From contig CALSZZ010000001.1 in the NCBI GenBank assembly GCA_943841885.1, positions 329,156 through 393,155 of the forward strand: DNA of 64,000 nt, given 5' to 3'. Positions 52,388 to 62,345 of this stretch are shown in pieces (the first letter of the stretch is position 1; each line of letters starts with the position of its first letter). Source of the DNA: Candidatus Thalassarchaeaceae archaeon. GTDB lineage: Archaea; Thermoplasmatota; Poseidoniia; Poseidoniales; Thalassarchaeaceae. The notes below the pieces were generated by a model that made no database searches, was not told the origin of the DNA, and was given only the letters and a program-made list of their open reading frames with translations. The position numbers and the translations under genes were made by a program.

Positions 52388-53092
52388 ATGGTAGATGAGT
52401 GGCTAGTGAGATCTGCTCAAAAATACAATAGACAGTCGTTAGAAAATAAAGATAGTTATCCAGCAATAATTCTGATGCCCGTATCTTCACTTGAAATAAT
52501 CCTTAATTGGACTTTTGAATCACTTCCAGATGAAATTCTGATAGGTATGGACCCCAATCCAGAGATTAAAAATCCTAGAGAAGTTGAAGATTTATATAGA
52601 GGAGAAGATTACCAAAATGACTTATTTGCAGGTCAAGGATATGTTCTTGGCGAGCCTCATTTAGTCAATCGAGGAGATGCGTTTTCAGTACATCATGTCC
52701 CTGAAGAATGGAATGATGGTTTATTTGTTGAAGAAAGAGGAGTTAGGGGCAGTCGTTTCACAACTTGGTTACATACCCATCCGAATGCACCTGCATTACC
52801 TAGTATTGCGGATGCAGATGCGGCACAGTGGACCGAGGGGTGCGATATGATATTAGGAGTAAGATTTTCTCCTGAAGGAATTTTTCCATGGTTTGATGAT
52901 ATTGAAGGAGCAAGAAGAAAATTATCCCCGGAGGAGATAGATGAAAAGATAACAGGATTAAAGCCATATATTGGCACAGCAATTACAGGCCATAGAATAC
53001 ATGATTTAGAATTAATTTCATTTCATAAAAGGGGTTTTGGGATAAATATTGTACTTACTGATGAAAAGGGGAATGTTTTCTTAGAAAAATAA
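52388..53092 (+). CDS. JAMM/MPN+ metalloprotease-like protein
   Basis: Exact HxHx7SxxD: HTH-PNAPALP-S-IA-D in TTWLHTHPNAPALPSIADADAAQW. ORF opens 52349; ATG 52388 preferred. Confidence 0.75.
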   Translation: MVDEWLVRSAQKYNRQSLENKDSYPAIILMPVSSLEIILNWTFESLPDEILIGMDPNPEIKNPREVEDLYRGEDYQNDLFAGQGYVLGEPHLVNRGDAFSVHHVPEEWNDGLFVEERGVRGSRFTTWLHTHPNAPALPSIADADAAQWTEGCDMILGVRFSPEGIFPWFDDIEGARRKLSPEEIDEKITGLKPYIGTAITGHRIHDLELISFHKRGFGINIVLTDEKGNVFLEK

Positions 53093-53188
53093 ATATATTT
53101 TTCGGAGGAAGATGGGAATGACACCTTAATATGGTGTAAAAAAGACACTAACTTTATAGAGTAAAGCATCATTGGGTAACTGAGAGAT

Positions 53189-53323
53189 ATGGAAATATTA
53201 GCTATCTTTAATTGCCCTGCTTGTAAATCGCCTTTATTGTACCAAGAGTATGTAACCAGAGAATTACGAAGTACAACATGTATGACATGTAATATTACTT
53301 CTATAACAATAAATGAATATTGA
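53189..53323 (+). CDS. Small zinc-ribbon-like protein, 44 aa (not in ORF track)
   Basis: MEILAIFNCPACKSPLLYQEYVTRELRSTTCMTCNITSITINEY*; paired CxxC motifs. Confidence 0.6.
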   Translation: MEILAIFNCPACKSPLLYQEYVTRELRSTTCMTCNITSITINEY

Positions 53324-53345
53324 TTAATAATGGAATCGGAATTAA

Positions 53346-53612
53346 TTATTCTTGTTCATTTTGATATGTGAATAATTCAACTGGTTCATACTTCTCAGAT
53401 ATTCTAGAAAATACAATCCATCCAATGTTCAATAGTACTGTAGCTGTAGTTAAAGAACAAAGAAACCAGATTCCCCAATTAGTTGCACTATAGTACCATC
53501 CCAAGTATATTGAAAATGATATTACAAGAATAAACCATAGCCTTGAAGCGCTACTGGGAGTTTTATTCCCACTTTGATCTCTTCTGGGAGAATGTAACGA
53601 ACTATTGGCCAT
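53346..53612 (-). CDS. Small two-TM membrane protein
   Basis: 88 aa with two hydrophobic segments. Confidence 0.5.
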   Translation of the reverse strand: MANSSLHSPRRDQSGNKTPSSASRLWFILVISFSIYLGWYYSATNWGIWFLCSLTTATVLLNIGWIVFSRISEKYEPVELFTYQNEQE

Positions 53613-53664
53613 AAATCACGTTTCACGTTAGTAGTTTTTAATATGTGTTCAAAATGATAATATT

Positions 53665-54324
53665 TTACTCTGCTGAAACTGTAATACAACGTCTAAACCA
53701 TTCTGAATTATCAACTATATCTACTGTCCATTCTGCTAAATCAGTGCGAGAAATACTTGTATTACTACGAGTCACCAATGATTCTCCACCCCTAATTTTT
53801 TGATTTAGAATGTCATCTTTAAGAATTGGAGGGCGTATTATTGTCCAATCTAAATCTGATTTTTTTAACATATTATCCGCTCGTTCATGATCCTTAAATG
53901 CAAATCTTAAGTTACTAATATTTATTAGAATTCTAAATAGAATACCTGTACGATTTCGTGAATCTCCGACACCTTGAGCGGAAATTTTGATTATTCTTTT
54001 AGTATCGGTATTTTCTAATGCATTCAAGAGCAATCTCATAGAGGAACTATGCAAATCCAAAGGACCGATTACTGAGGCGAAAGGTGATTTAGATTTTCTT
54101 GGAATTGATAATGCTAAAATTATAACATCTGCTCCTTTGATTGCTTCTAATATTGTATTAATATCTGTGACATTTCCTTGGAATGGTATCGCTCCGAGAG
54201 GAGTATTTTCAACTGATGCAGAGCGCCCCAAACAAACAACTTCATACCCTCTTTTGATTGCTATTTCAGAAATTTTATTACCTATTCGACCAGTTCCTCC
54301 TAGAACAACAATACGCTTTTTCAC
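53665..54324 (-). CDS. NAD(P)-binding SDR/NmrA-like protein
   Basis: VVLGGTGRIGNKISEIA; SDLDWTIIRPPIL. Confidence 0.87.
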   Translation of the reverse strand: MKKRIVVLGGTGRIGNKISEIAIKRGYEVVCLGRSASVENTPLGAIPFQGNVTDINTILEAIKGADVIILALSIPRKSKSPFASVIGPLDLHSSSMRLLLNALENTDTKRIIKISAQGVGDSRNRTGILFRILINISNLRFAFKDHERADNMLKKSDLDWTIIRPPILKDDILNQKIRGGESLVTRSNTSISRTDLAEWTVDIVDNSEWFRRCITVSAE

Positions 54325-54451
54325 AGATTGTGGAATGTATTAATTGTTATATATTTATGATTATCAAATACAGACAAATAGAATTTGTCCATTCTTCAAA
54401 AATGATACTTGATGTCAATGGATATATTACTCAGTTTTGATTGGACATTAT

Positions 54452-55243
54452 ATGCCAAAACTCAAAGTTGATGGTCACAATTTTCACTATCAAGAAATAG
54501 GAGATGGACCAACAGTACTACTATTATGTAGTACTGGATTAGATTCTAGACAGTGGACAAATATCTTTCCGATGCTTGAAGGAAAGAAGGTTATTTGCCC
54601 TCATTACTTATGCTATTCGGGTACAGATAAATGGCAAGGAGTTGGAGAAATTGATCCATGGATAGACTATCGTGCTGTTGAAGCAATTCTATTAGCTGAA
54701 GATTCTCCAATCGATATTATTGGTCACTCATATGGTGGTTTTATTGCATTAAAGCTGGCTAAGAAGTATCCAAAAATGATTAAAAAAATAGCATTACATG
54801 AACCGATAGCCTGGGGATGTCTTCAGTATACTGAAAGGGACGATTTGAAAGACGAATTTGGAGAAGTAGTGGAAACTTTTTTCACAGAAAATCTTGGTCC
54901 AGAAGATTTTCTAAAAGACTTTGTCGACTATTGGAATGTTCAAGGGACATGGGACTCTATGGCAACCAAAAGAAAGCATAAATGGCTTGATTTACAACCA
55001 AAGATTCTCAGTGAGGTAAGGATGTTATGTTATGATAAAACTCCTCCCTCTTTTTACGAAAGTATACAGCACCCCATTCTCATCACGTTAAGTAAAGAAA
55101 CTCCTCCTCATCAATTTGAGGCTTGTAAAATAGTTGCATCGTCTATGAATGATGCGCATATAATAGAAGTTCCCGGAGGACATATGGGCGTTGTCACCAA
55201 ATCTCATGATGTAATGCCATATCTTGTGGATTGGCTATTATGA
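54452..55243 (+). CDS. Alpha/beta hydrolase
   Basis: DIIGHSYGGFIALKLAKKYP nucleophile elbow; GGHMG. Confidence 0.87.
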   Translation: MPKLKVDGHNFHYQEIGDGPTVLLLCSTGLDSRQWTNIFPMLEGKKVICPHYLCYSGTDKWQGVGEIDPWIDYRAVEAILLAEDSPIDIIGHSYGGFIALKLAKKYPKMIKKIALHEPIAWGCLQYTERDDLKDEFGEVVETFFTENLGPEDFLKDFVDYWNVQGTWDSMATKRKHKWLDLQPKILSEVRMLCYDKTPPSFYESIQHPILITLSKETPPHQFEACKIVASSMNDAHIIEVPGGHMGVVTKSHDVMPYLVDWLL

Positions 55244-55255
55244 CACGAAAAAAGG

Positions 55256-55705
55256 TTAGTCATCGAATACTTCTATCTCTGCATTCTTCTTTACTAGATC
55301 GGTAAATTTCGAAGTATACCTAGTTGCACGTACCACATGGTTGTCAATCCAATGGTAATTTCCCCCTCTAGGCTTACCCATCAATAATGAGTGGTATCTG
55401 AAACCTTTCTCAACTAACCATGTTTCTGTTACTTGTCTGTGAGCTTCTGTACGGGCAGTGAAAAAGCAAATTTGATGTCCTGCTTCAAACCAATTATTGA
55501 TTGTTGAAATAGCATCTGGATAGGCCTCAGCTATAGCCATTCGCTCTGGTTCCTCATTGGGAATATCTTCACCGATCGTACCATCGATATCTATCAAATA
55601 ATTCTTGATATGTTCGGGCAATACAGGGCTTATTGGCATTCCATGTTTGTTTGAGGTATCAACTAGTTTCATATTTATATTCGTCCATGGGCCGTCCATA
55701 ATCAT
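55256..55705 (-). CDS. HAD-like phosphatase
   Basis: NYLIDIDGTIGE; ICFFTARTEAHRQVTETWLVEKGF. Confidence 0.75.
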   Translation of the reverse strand: MIMDGPWTNINMKLVDTSNKHGMPISPVLPEHIKNYLIDIDGTIGEDIPNEEPERMAIAEAYPDAISTINNWFEAGHQICFFTARTEAHRQVTETWLVEKGFRYHSLLMGKPRGGNYHWIDNHVVRATRYTSKFTDLVKKNAEIEVFDD

Positions 55706-55808
55706 AACCCTTCTCTGATGTATATGTGAAAAGTCATGAATACTAGAAAAAGGGTTTTGTTAAATTCAAAAAATATATAGATAGAATATTTATTAAAAAG
55801 CATTAAGA

Positions 55809-56348
55809 TTATTTTGAGTCAAATACATATTTTCTATAATGATTTAATTCTTCAATACTCCCTCTAACGTCATCCATTGCTCTATGACCCGAACGTTTAC
55901 TAAATCTCGGAGAATTAGGATACCATCGCCTGATTACTTCTTTTATTGAAGTTACATCTACACTTCTATAATGGAAGAAATCATGTAACTCAGGCATATA
56001 TTTTCTAAGAAAACGACGATCTTGACCAATTGTATTACCACATAATGGAGGTACGCCTTCGAGACAATGTAGTCTTAGGAATTCTATTGTTTGCTCTTCT
56101 GCTTCTTTCATTAGGACGCCTTTATTTCTCACCCTTTCTATTAATCCATTTTCAGTGTGATGGGTTTGATTCCATTCATCCATTTTATCCAACTCTTCTT
56201 CAGGTTGAGATATTGCTAAACTTGGCCCTTCGGCTACAATATTAAGATTACCTTCTGTAACTATAGTGGCTATTTCAATAATGGTATTTTCATGTGGATC
56301 TAGTCCTGTCATTTCTAAGTCTAGCCATACTAAACGCTGTTCGACCAT
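55809..56348 (-). CDS. orn: Oligoribonuclease (DEDDh exonuclease)
   Basis: RLVWLDLEMTGLDPHENTIIEIATIVTEGNLNIVAEGPSLAI...MDEWNQTHH; FRSVDVTSIKEV-like; HRAMDDVRGSI. Start MVEQRL preferred over 56450. Confidence 0.92.
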   Translation of the reverse strand: MVEQRLVWLDLEMTGLDPHENTIIEIATIVTEGNLNIVAEGPSLAISQPEEELDKMDEWNQTHHTENGLIERVRNKGVLMKEAEEQTIEFLRLHCLEGVPPLCGNTIGQDRRFLRKYMPELHDFFHYRSVDVTSIKEVIRRWYPNSPRFSKRSGHRAMDDVRGSIEELNHYRKYVFDSK

Positions 56349-56414
56349 GTTTCTATCCTCTGACCTTACCTTCTTAGGTATTCTCATCATAGTAGACATG
56401 ATATGTGTTAGTAT

Positions 56415-57671
56415 ATGCGCAAAGCCGTGTCTGATGTTGGGTACTTTCAACTTTTGAAAGAGAATAAGCCATTTCGTCAGTTATTTACGGCAGATATGAT
56501 TTCATACGTTGGAGATTGGTTCACAGTAATTGCACTATTTATCCTAGCGGGCGAGGCTACTGATAACTCTCCACTTGCAATTGCAGGAGTACTAGTGACC
56601 AGAAGTTTTGGCATGGCATTATGTGATCCTTTTTCAGGTATGTTTGCTGATAGATATTCCAGGAAAGGATTGATGATGTTATCTAATTTTATTTCTCTTA
56701 TTGCGCTAGTTAGTGTTGTTTCACTTGACTTATTAGATAGTTTATTTTCATATTATTTACTTGCCTTTGTGATGGTTTTAGCAAAGTCCTTATTCGACCC
56801 TGCAGAATTCTCATATTTACCAAAGATTTGTACAAATGATGAATTAATTACAGCTAATGCATTGGGCTCAGGAGGTTGGTCAGTTGCCTTGGGAATAGGG
56901 GCAGGAATAGGTGGCCTTACGATTTCAGAATTTGGAGTTACTACCGCTTTGTGGATAGACTGTACAACTTTCTTATTTTCAATATTATTAATTTCAAGAT
57001 TACCCCCTGGCGGTCCCGATAATCCAGTGGAAGGCATATTAACTCCGAAAAAAGCCATAGTTGAAATTATTTCTGGATGGAAATATATTCGAGGTAGACC
57101 TCCTGTAAGAAGAGTTGTATTTGCTAAAGGAATGTGGGCTGCAGGTGGTGGAGCACAAGTTTTTTTACTAATATTAATTGGAATGGAGACAAACTTTGGA
57201 GAACTTGCAGCGGGAATAGGTTTGCTGTTTATGATTAGAGGATTTGGATCTGGATTTGGTCCAATAATTGCCAAGCCATTGATGAAACAAAAAAATATTC
57301 TTCCTTACCTTTTAGGAGTTTCAGTGGGTGTTTCAGGAATTTTTTATGTTTTTGTTTCACAAATAGAATGGACTAATTTGTTACTAGTATTTGTTTTCTG
57401 TGCGCATGCTAGTAGTGGAGTTAATTGGGTTTATTCAACGACAATGCTCCAAAAACGTTCAGATGATGAATGGAGAGGAAGAGTCGCTGGAACTGATTAT
57501 TTAGTAATAACATTCACAATGGGGGCTTCAGCACTTGCTGCTGCCCTGATACTGGAGAATCAACTTTTGGAGTTAAGAGAAGTAATAGCGATTACTGGTA
57601 CAATACAGATTGGTCTAGGAATATTATGGGTATTACTGGCATCTCCTAGTGAAAAGAAAATTTTTATTTGA
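56415..57671 (+). CDS. MFS transporter
   Basis: 12-TM pattern; DPFSGMFADRYSRKGLMM motif A. Confidence 0.87.
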   Translation: MRKAVSDVGYFQLLKENKPFRQLFTADMISYVGDWFTVIALFILAGEATDNSPLAIAGVLVTRSFGMALCDPFSGMFADRYSRKGLMMLSNFISLIALVSVVSLDLLDSLFSYYLLAFVMVLAKSLFDPAEFSYLPKICTNDELITANALGSGGWSVALGIGAGIGGLTISEFGVTTALWIDCTTFLFSILLISRLPPGGPDNPVEGILTPKKAIVEIISGWKYIRGRPPVRRVVFAKGMWAAGGGAQVFLLILIGMETNFGELAAGIGLLFMIRGFGSGFGPIIAKPLMKQKNILPYLLGVSVGVSGIFYVFVSQIEWTNLLLVFVFCAHASSGVNWVYSTTMLQKRSDDEWRGRVAGTDYLVITFTMGASALAAALILENQLLELREVIAITGTIQIGLGILWVLLASPSEKKIFI

Positions 57672-57694
57672 TTAGATTTATCATTTATTTCAAA

Positions 57695-58294
57695 TTAATC
57701 TTTTTGAATTAGTACTCCATCATTAGAAAACCAGTTTTCTTCTCCTGCATCAAAAAATATTAAATCACAATTTGGACATCCGTCTATTTCTATAATTTTT
57801 TGATGTCCTGACCATGCTTCAATTTTTTCCAAAATATCTGGCTTCAACAAACTACGTTCCTTAGCATGATGTATGAATATTATATCCACTTTTTTCATTT
57901 TATCCATGCAATCTATACAGTCAAAGTCACTAGTTTTGACAGAAGAGGATAATTTTTCTCGGATAAAATCCGCTGATTGAAAAACTCCAAAAATACCTTT
58001 GTTAAGCCTTTTATCTATTGATTTAGATTCAAAGATAATACCATTGCATGTTCCACAAAATAAATCTGAAGTAACTAGTGAGGTGAGATGTAGGCCCAGA
58101 AAAAGAAGTGCCACACCCGGAAATAATTCTACGATAAAAGTAATAATTTCTGAATTAGTTAATACACCTTCGTTCTCTATGGAATTAAGGGATTTAAGGG
58201 CTAAGGCAATTCCAGCGAGGCCCAAGAATGTCAAGGGAGTTCCGAGAGGGTGGAAAACTCTTTTTTGTTCTTTCGATATTCCATTGTCCCACAA
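57695..58294 (-). CDS. Hypothetical membrane protein with three Cys pairs (CGTC, CIDC, CPNC)
   Basis: Two TM segments plus cysteine pairs spaced like a metal-binding domain. Confidence 0.6.
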   Translation of the reverse strand: MWDNGISKEQKRVFHPLGTPLTFLGLAGIALALKSLNSIENEGVLTNSEIITFIVELFPGVALLFLGLHLTSLVTSDLFCGTCNGIIFESKSIDKRLNKGIFGVFQSADFIREKLSSSVKTSDFDCIDCMDKMKKVDIIFIHHAKERSLLKPDILEKIEAWSGHQKIIEIDGCPNCDLIFFDAGEENWFSNDGVLIQKD

Positions 58295-58394
58295 CCCCTA
58301 GGACAATCAACTTCTTTGGATGAAGCCTTAGAGTCATCACTGCTCATGAATCATGAGTATTCTAGTAATGCTTCAATATTTCGGCGGCATTATG

Positions 58395-60944
58395 TTATGA
58401 TGATTCGACAAGTCCGGAACGTTTTGCCCAAACAACTAACACACTAGGTAAAACCCAGACAGAAGATAGGAATGAGAATAGAATTGTCAGAGCCGTTATT
58501 GTCCCAAATTGTTGCATTGGGACCAATATCGACTGAGATAATACTCCAAATGATAGAACTGTCGTCATGGCAGCTCCGAATAAAGAAAATCCAGTATTCT
58601 TTACAGTATTATTTACTGCATCTTCCAATGAATGATGTTCTTCTAACTCTTCAATAAATCTATGAGAGATATGTATAGCATATGTCACGCCAAGGCCGAT
58701 AGTCAGTGCCCCTATTAGCGTAGTCATAACATTCAGACTGTAACCAATAACAACCATGGTTCCAAGAATCCAAGTTAATACTAAAATTACAGGAATCATA
58801 GTCAGAAGTCCTAGAATTGGTTGACCATCATTCAACCAGAATACTGCTGTTAAAACAATAAATGATAGGATAATAGTATAACCAATAGACTGAATCATTG
58901 TAGAGGTTATTGTATCCATTACTACAACAAAAACAGGAGGTTGTCCAGTTGCAACTACACTAATTCCACTACTAGATTCTATATCTTGTAGAGGTTTAAT
59001 ATCTCTATTCAATTCATCACTGACTTGAATGTAATCAGTATTTCTTGACTTTGTACCAACCATGATGTATGAAACTGTATATTGATCAGTAGTTTCATCT
59101 AAATAAATGAAATTTTGTATCATATAAGGCTGATTTTCAAACATCCAATCTAAAAGTTCCTTCACATCAGAATCTGTATCAGGTATTCCATCTTCATCGA
59201 CATCAGAAGCATTGAACATTTCTCCGAATGTAGAATTCATTTCTACCGTGAGATTCATAATTACCAAAGGAGATAATACTTTTTCCTCATCATCTGTAAC
59301 ATATGTTCTGTCTCTATTATCAGTGTCTGGTATATTTGTTAAAAGTTCATCTTGTGTTTCTTGCATTGCTCTAAAGACTGCCGTGGTGGCTACATCTTCT
59401 CCACTAATATAAATAAAAGAGGTTTCACCTACACTAGAACCAAAATTATCTTGGAAATAATTGAACTCCTGGACAATTTCTACATCTTGAGGTAAAAAGT
59501 CTTCAGCATTAAATTCAGATGAAATTTGACTTCCTCCGTAACCTGCAACAATAGTTAGAACCACAAAGAAAGCAATTGCTCTCTCCGGAAATTTAAGTGC
59601 TAAAAATGACCCAATACTCATGAATCTGTCCGAAATAGCATTACTCTTACTACCAATTTTTTTGGCTTTTATTGCCTTGATATTCGATTCTGATAAAATA
59701 TCAATACCGTTTTTTTGTCTTCTTCTATCTATTAATATCCTACATGCGGGAAGGAATGTTACAAATATTATGAAAGCAGATAATATTCCTAATCCAGTTT
59801 GAATGCCAAATTCCCTTATTGGCGTTATATCTGAAGAAAGATTTGAGAAGAAACCAATCATTGTAGTAATGGTAGCAAATAATAATGCAGAACCTACAGA
59901 TACTATTGAAGTCTCATTGGCTTTATCTAAATCTCCATCTTCAACAACTTCTTCACGATATCTCATAGTCAGATGTATTCCATAGTCAACTCCTAATCCA
60001 ATTAGTAAGATTGGTATTATTGTCAAAAAGAAACTTGCTTCAAAGTCTAAAATGATACCAAATGCAAATGTCCAGATGATGGAAATTGTTAGTGCCACCA
60101 GAGTTAAACTAACATCTGTGAAAGACCTGAATGTTAGTCCTAGGACTAGTAAAATGAAACCTAATACAAATATACCTAAACGATTATTTACATCATTGTT
60201 AAACTCAGTATTTACCTCTTGATCTATAGCACCTACTCCAAGAGAATAGACTAATGTGTTTTCAAAGATATTTTCTCTGAAGTCTACAGCTACTTCACCC
60301 ATTAATTTTTCTACTTTAGTGATTCTTTCTAGAGCCTGTACAGAATTCTCACCATCACGGTTACTATTGTCGAATGTTAGAATTACAACAGTCGAAGTTG
60401 CCAAAGCGTCACCATCTCCCTCTCCAAGAAGATTGGATACAGCATCTGCCAGGTTTTCATCATTTTTTGCTTCTCTGAGCGCATTTTTTATTTGCTCATC
60501 ACTCTTACCTTCATAGAGTTCTTTTAGTTCTGATAAAGTACTCTCGTTAGCATCAAATTGTCCTGCTAGTAAGGTTGGTAATGAAACAATATTATTTGTT
60601 ATATTTTCAGGATCGAGTAAGCTACCTAGTATTTCCTCATTATTCACAAAAGATATTTCTAAATCTAGGATTTCTACAAATACTGAACTAGTTACTACAT
60701 CATCTGATTTTATTAAAGTAACAACGGGATATTCGGTCTGAAATTTTTCTCCAATATCTGTTAATGCATCAACAACTTCATTCTCTGGTATGAAACCGGC
60801 TTGACTAGGATCTTCTGCTGGTGGAGCATTTATTAAAACAACTAACATTAAGCTAGTAACTGCTAAAATTGCTACAACCACTTTTACTGGATTTCGGTTA
60901 ACTGGTCCAGCTACATTATGTAGGATGTCCATAGCGTCCGGCAA
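58395..60944 (-). CDS. RND/MMPL-family (HAE3-like) transporter
   Basis: Two homologous 6-TM halves; GLGVDYGIHLTMRYREE and GLGVTYAIHISHRFIEEL. Confidence 0.92.
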   Translation of the reverse strand: MPDAMDILHNVAGPVNRNPVKVVVAILAVTSLMLVVLINAPPAEDPSQAGFIPENEVVDALTDIGEKFQTEYPVVTLIKSDDVVTSSVFVEILDLEISFVNNEEILGSLLDPENITNNIVSLPTLLAGQFDANESTLSELKELYEGKSDEQIKNALREAKNDENLADAVSNLLGEGDGDALATSTVVILTFDNSNRDGENSVQALERITKVEKLMGEVAVDFRENIFENTLVYSLGVGAIDQEVNTEFNNDVNNRLGIFVLGFILLVLGLTFRSFTDVSLTLVALTISIIWTFAFGIILDFEASFFLTIIPILLIGLGVDYGIHLTMRYREEVVEDGDLDKANETSIVSVGSALLFATITTMIGFFSNLSSDITPIREFGIQTGLGILSAFIIFVTFLPACRILIDRRRQKNGIDILSESNIKAIKAKKIGSKSNAISDRFMSIGSFLALKFPERAIAFFVVLTIVAGYGGSQISSEFNAEDFLPQDVEIVQEFNYFQDNFGSSVGETSFIYISGEDVATTAVFRAMQETQDELLTNIPDTDNRDRTYVTDDEEKVLSPLVIMNLTVEMNSTFGEMFNASDVDEDGIPDTDSDVKELLDWMFENQPYMIQNFIYLDETTDQYTVSYIMVGTKSRNTDYIQVSDELNRDIKPLQDIESSSGISVVATGQPPVFVVVMDTITSTMIQSIGYTIILSFIVLTAVFWLNDGQPILGLLTMIPVILVLTWILGTMVVIGYSLNVMTTLIGALTIGLGVTYAIHISHRFIEELEEHHSLEDAVNNTVKNTGFSLFGAAMTTVLSFGVLSQSILVPMQQFGTITALTILFSFLSSVWVLPSVLVVWAKRSGLVESS

Positions 60945-61107
60945 TAAATTATAATAATAAAAGAATAAGTAAAGATATTTACACTAAATAAAAAAATTAC
61001 ACTATTATTAAAAATTGTGAAACATAATTAAAAATTAAATTAATTCTTGAATTCCAACTAAAACAAATAATTGGAATATTGCGAATGGTACAATACTAAT
61101 CAAAGAT

Positions 61108-61932
61108 CTAGTAATAATTAAGATGAAAAATTGCTAATAACGTGACGAAAATAGATGGTGCTAAGGTACGCATCAAAGTAGTGATTATCTGGACATAAGT
61201 TCTCTTTGTGTAATTTTTAAATTCATCTTCTAAAAATTCATCAAGTTCTGAGAGTCCAAAAGTTGCCACCTCAGTTATCTTTTCACTTACCGTATTAGCA
61301 ATTGCACCTCCTAAATTTCCTAAAAAAGTAGTTGCTGGAGATATTAGAGATGATAAAAAGTCAGACGAAGTACTGCCGGCCTTCTGGACATTTTTTGGTA
61401 ACTTGGAAACTGAAAGATTTTTTATTTTGATTAGACCTTTTCTAGCTTGTACTAACAAATTTAGTTTATCTAAACCAGTGATTCTTTTTAGTGAGGATAA
61501 TGATTCTGCCATGGCATCTAATTCATTAATTGCGTAAATCAGTTTTTTGTTGGTATTATCTGAATTCTTATAATCGACATATAACCAAGTTAACATTCCA
61601 ATTATGAAAAAAGTCAAGATGGTTGAATTCATCTGTGTTATTAAAACATCATCAACTCCAAAATAATACATAATAGGAATTCCAAGTATTGCAGGAAGTA
61701 AGGCTAGAGAAATTTCGGTTATTACAAATTGATTAATTCCTTTAATTTCTAATTCTCTGATTAGCTTTAATCCAGCAACTGGTTGACCATCAAAAAATTT
61801 GGAAATTTCTTTTATTGGCCTCAGGACTAAAAAAATCCTTATTACAAAAGATAATAGTAAAACAACAAAAGTCCAATCTTTTAATGTTTCAGGAGGAAAC
61901 GAAGGTAATAAATCAAAAATCATACCAATCAT
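61108..61932 (-). CDS. Membrane protein of unknown function
   Basis: 274 aa; N-terminal TM, two central TMs, amphipathic middle, C-terminal TM. Confidence 0.65.
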   Translation of the reverse strand: MIGMIFDLLPSFPPETLKDWTFVVLLLSFVIRIFLVLRPIKEISKFFDGQPVAGLKLIRELEIKGINQFVITEISLALLPAILGIPIMYYFGVDDVLITQMNSTILTFFIIGMLTWLYVDYKNSDNTNKKLIYAINELDAMAESLSSLKRITGLDKLNLLVQARKGLIKIKNLSVSKLPKNVQKAGSTSSDFLSSLISPATTFLGNLGGAIANTVSEKITEVATFGLSELDEFLEDEFKNYTKRTYVQIITTLMRTLAPSIFVTLLAIFHLNYY

Positions 61933-61978
61933 CTCAAGCAGAACTGAATCATCCTAAAGGTGATTAGGATAATAAGTT

Positions 61979-62164
61979 TTAATTTTCTATTTGTCCTAAT
62001 TTTGTATAGATAGAATCTACAATGTCATCATTATATTGGCATATCATGGTTCCATATTTTCTTCCAAATTTATAACCTGCGCCAGCGGAACCGGCAATAG
62101 CCATGTAATTGCTGGCTTTCCATGCAAGTGTAATAACTCCCAAGATAGTTAACTCTCTAATCAT
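61979..62164 (-). CDS. Small glycine-rich membrane protein, 61 aa
   Basis: MIRELTILGVITLAWKASNYMAIAGSAGAGYKFGRKYG...; preceded by AAAAGGAGGTAAGAAATAATG (GGAGGT SD, TAATG overlap). Confidence 0.65.
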   Translation of the reverse strand: MIRELTILGVITLAWKASNYMAIAGSAGAGYKFGRKYGTMICQYNDDIVDSIYTKLGQIEN

Positions 62165-62343
62165 TATTTCTTACCTCCTTTTATTTTGGATTTTTTTACT
62201 TCCTTTATTTCTTGTATATCATTGCCTAGGTTTTCATCTAATCCGGCATAGTGCCTGAAACTACTTACTGTAGCTCCGACCATTGCTCCACCGACTCCAA
62301 TTGCCATACAAGTCATTCCTAATGCAAATATTTTCATTACCAT
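62164..62343 (-). CDS. Small glycine-zipper membrane protein, 59 aa (not in ORF track)
   Basis: MVMKIFALGMTCMAIGVGGAMVGATVSSFRHYAGLDENLGNDIQEIKEVKKSKIKGGKK*; preceded by AAGGAGAAATAAATATG. Confidence 0.65.
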   Translation of the reverse strand: MVMKIFALGMTCMAIGVGGAMVGATVSSFRHYAGLDENLGNDIQEIKEVKKSKIKGGKK

Positions 62344-62345
62344 AT

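Noticed and set aside
53120-53137. ACACC...GGTGT small inverted repeat upstream of the zinc-ribbon ORF
   Set aside because: Only 5 bp stem in AT-rich sequence; expected by chance.
56753-57274. 173-aa minus-strand ORF inside the MFS gene
   Set aside because: Pro/Ile-rich antisense of TM segments, no independent support.
60945-61107. Very AT-rich spacer considered as origin-like or attachment site
   Set aside because: No repeated ORB-like motifs, no Orc1/Cdc6 gene in the window and no integrase; probably just the promoter region of the RND transporter gene.
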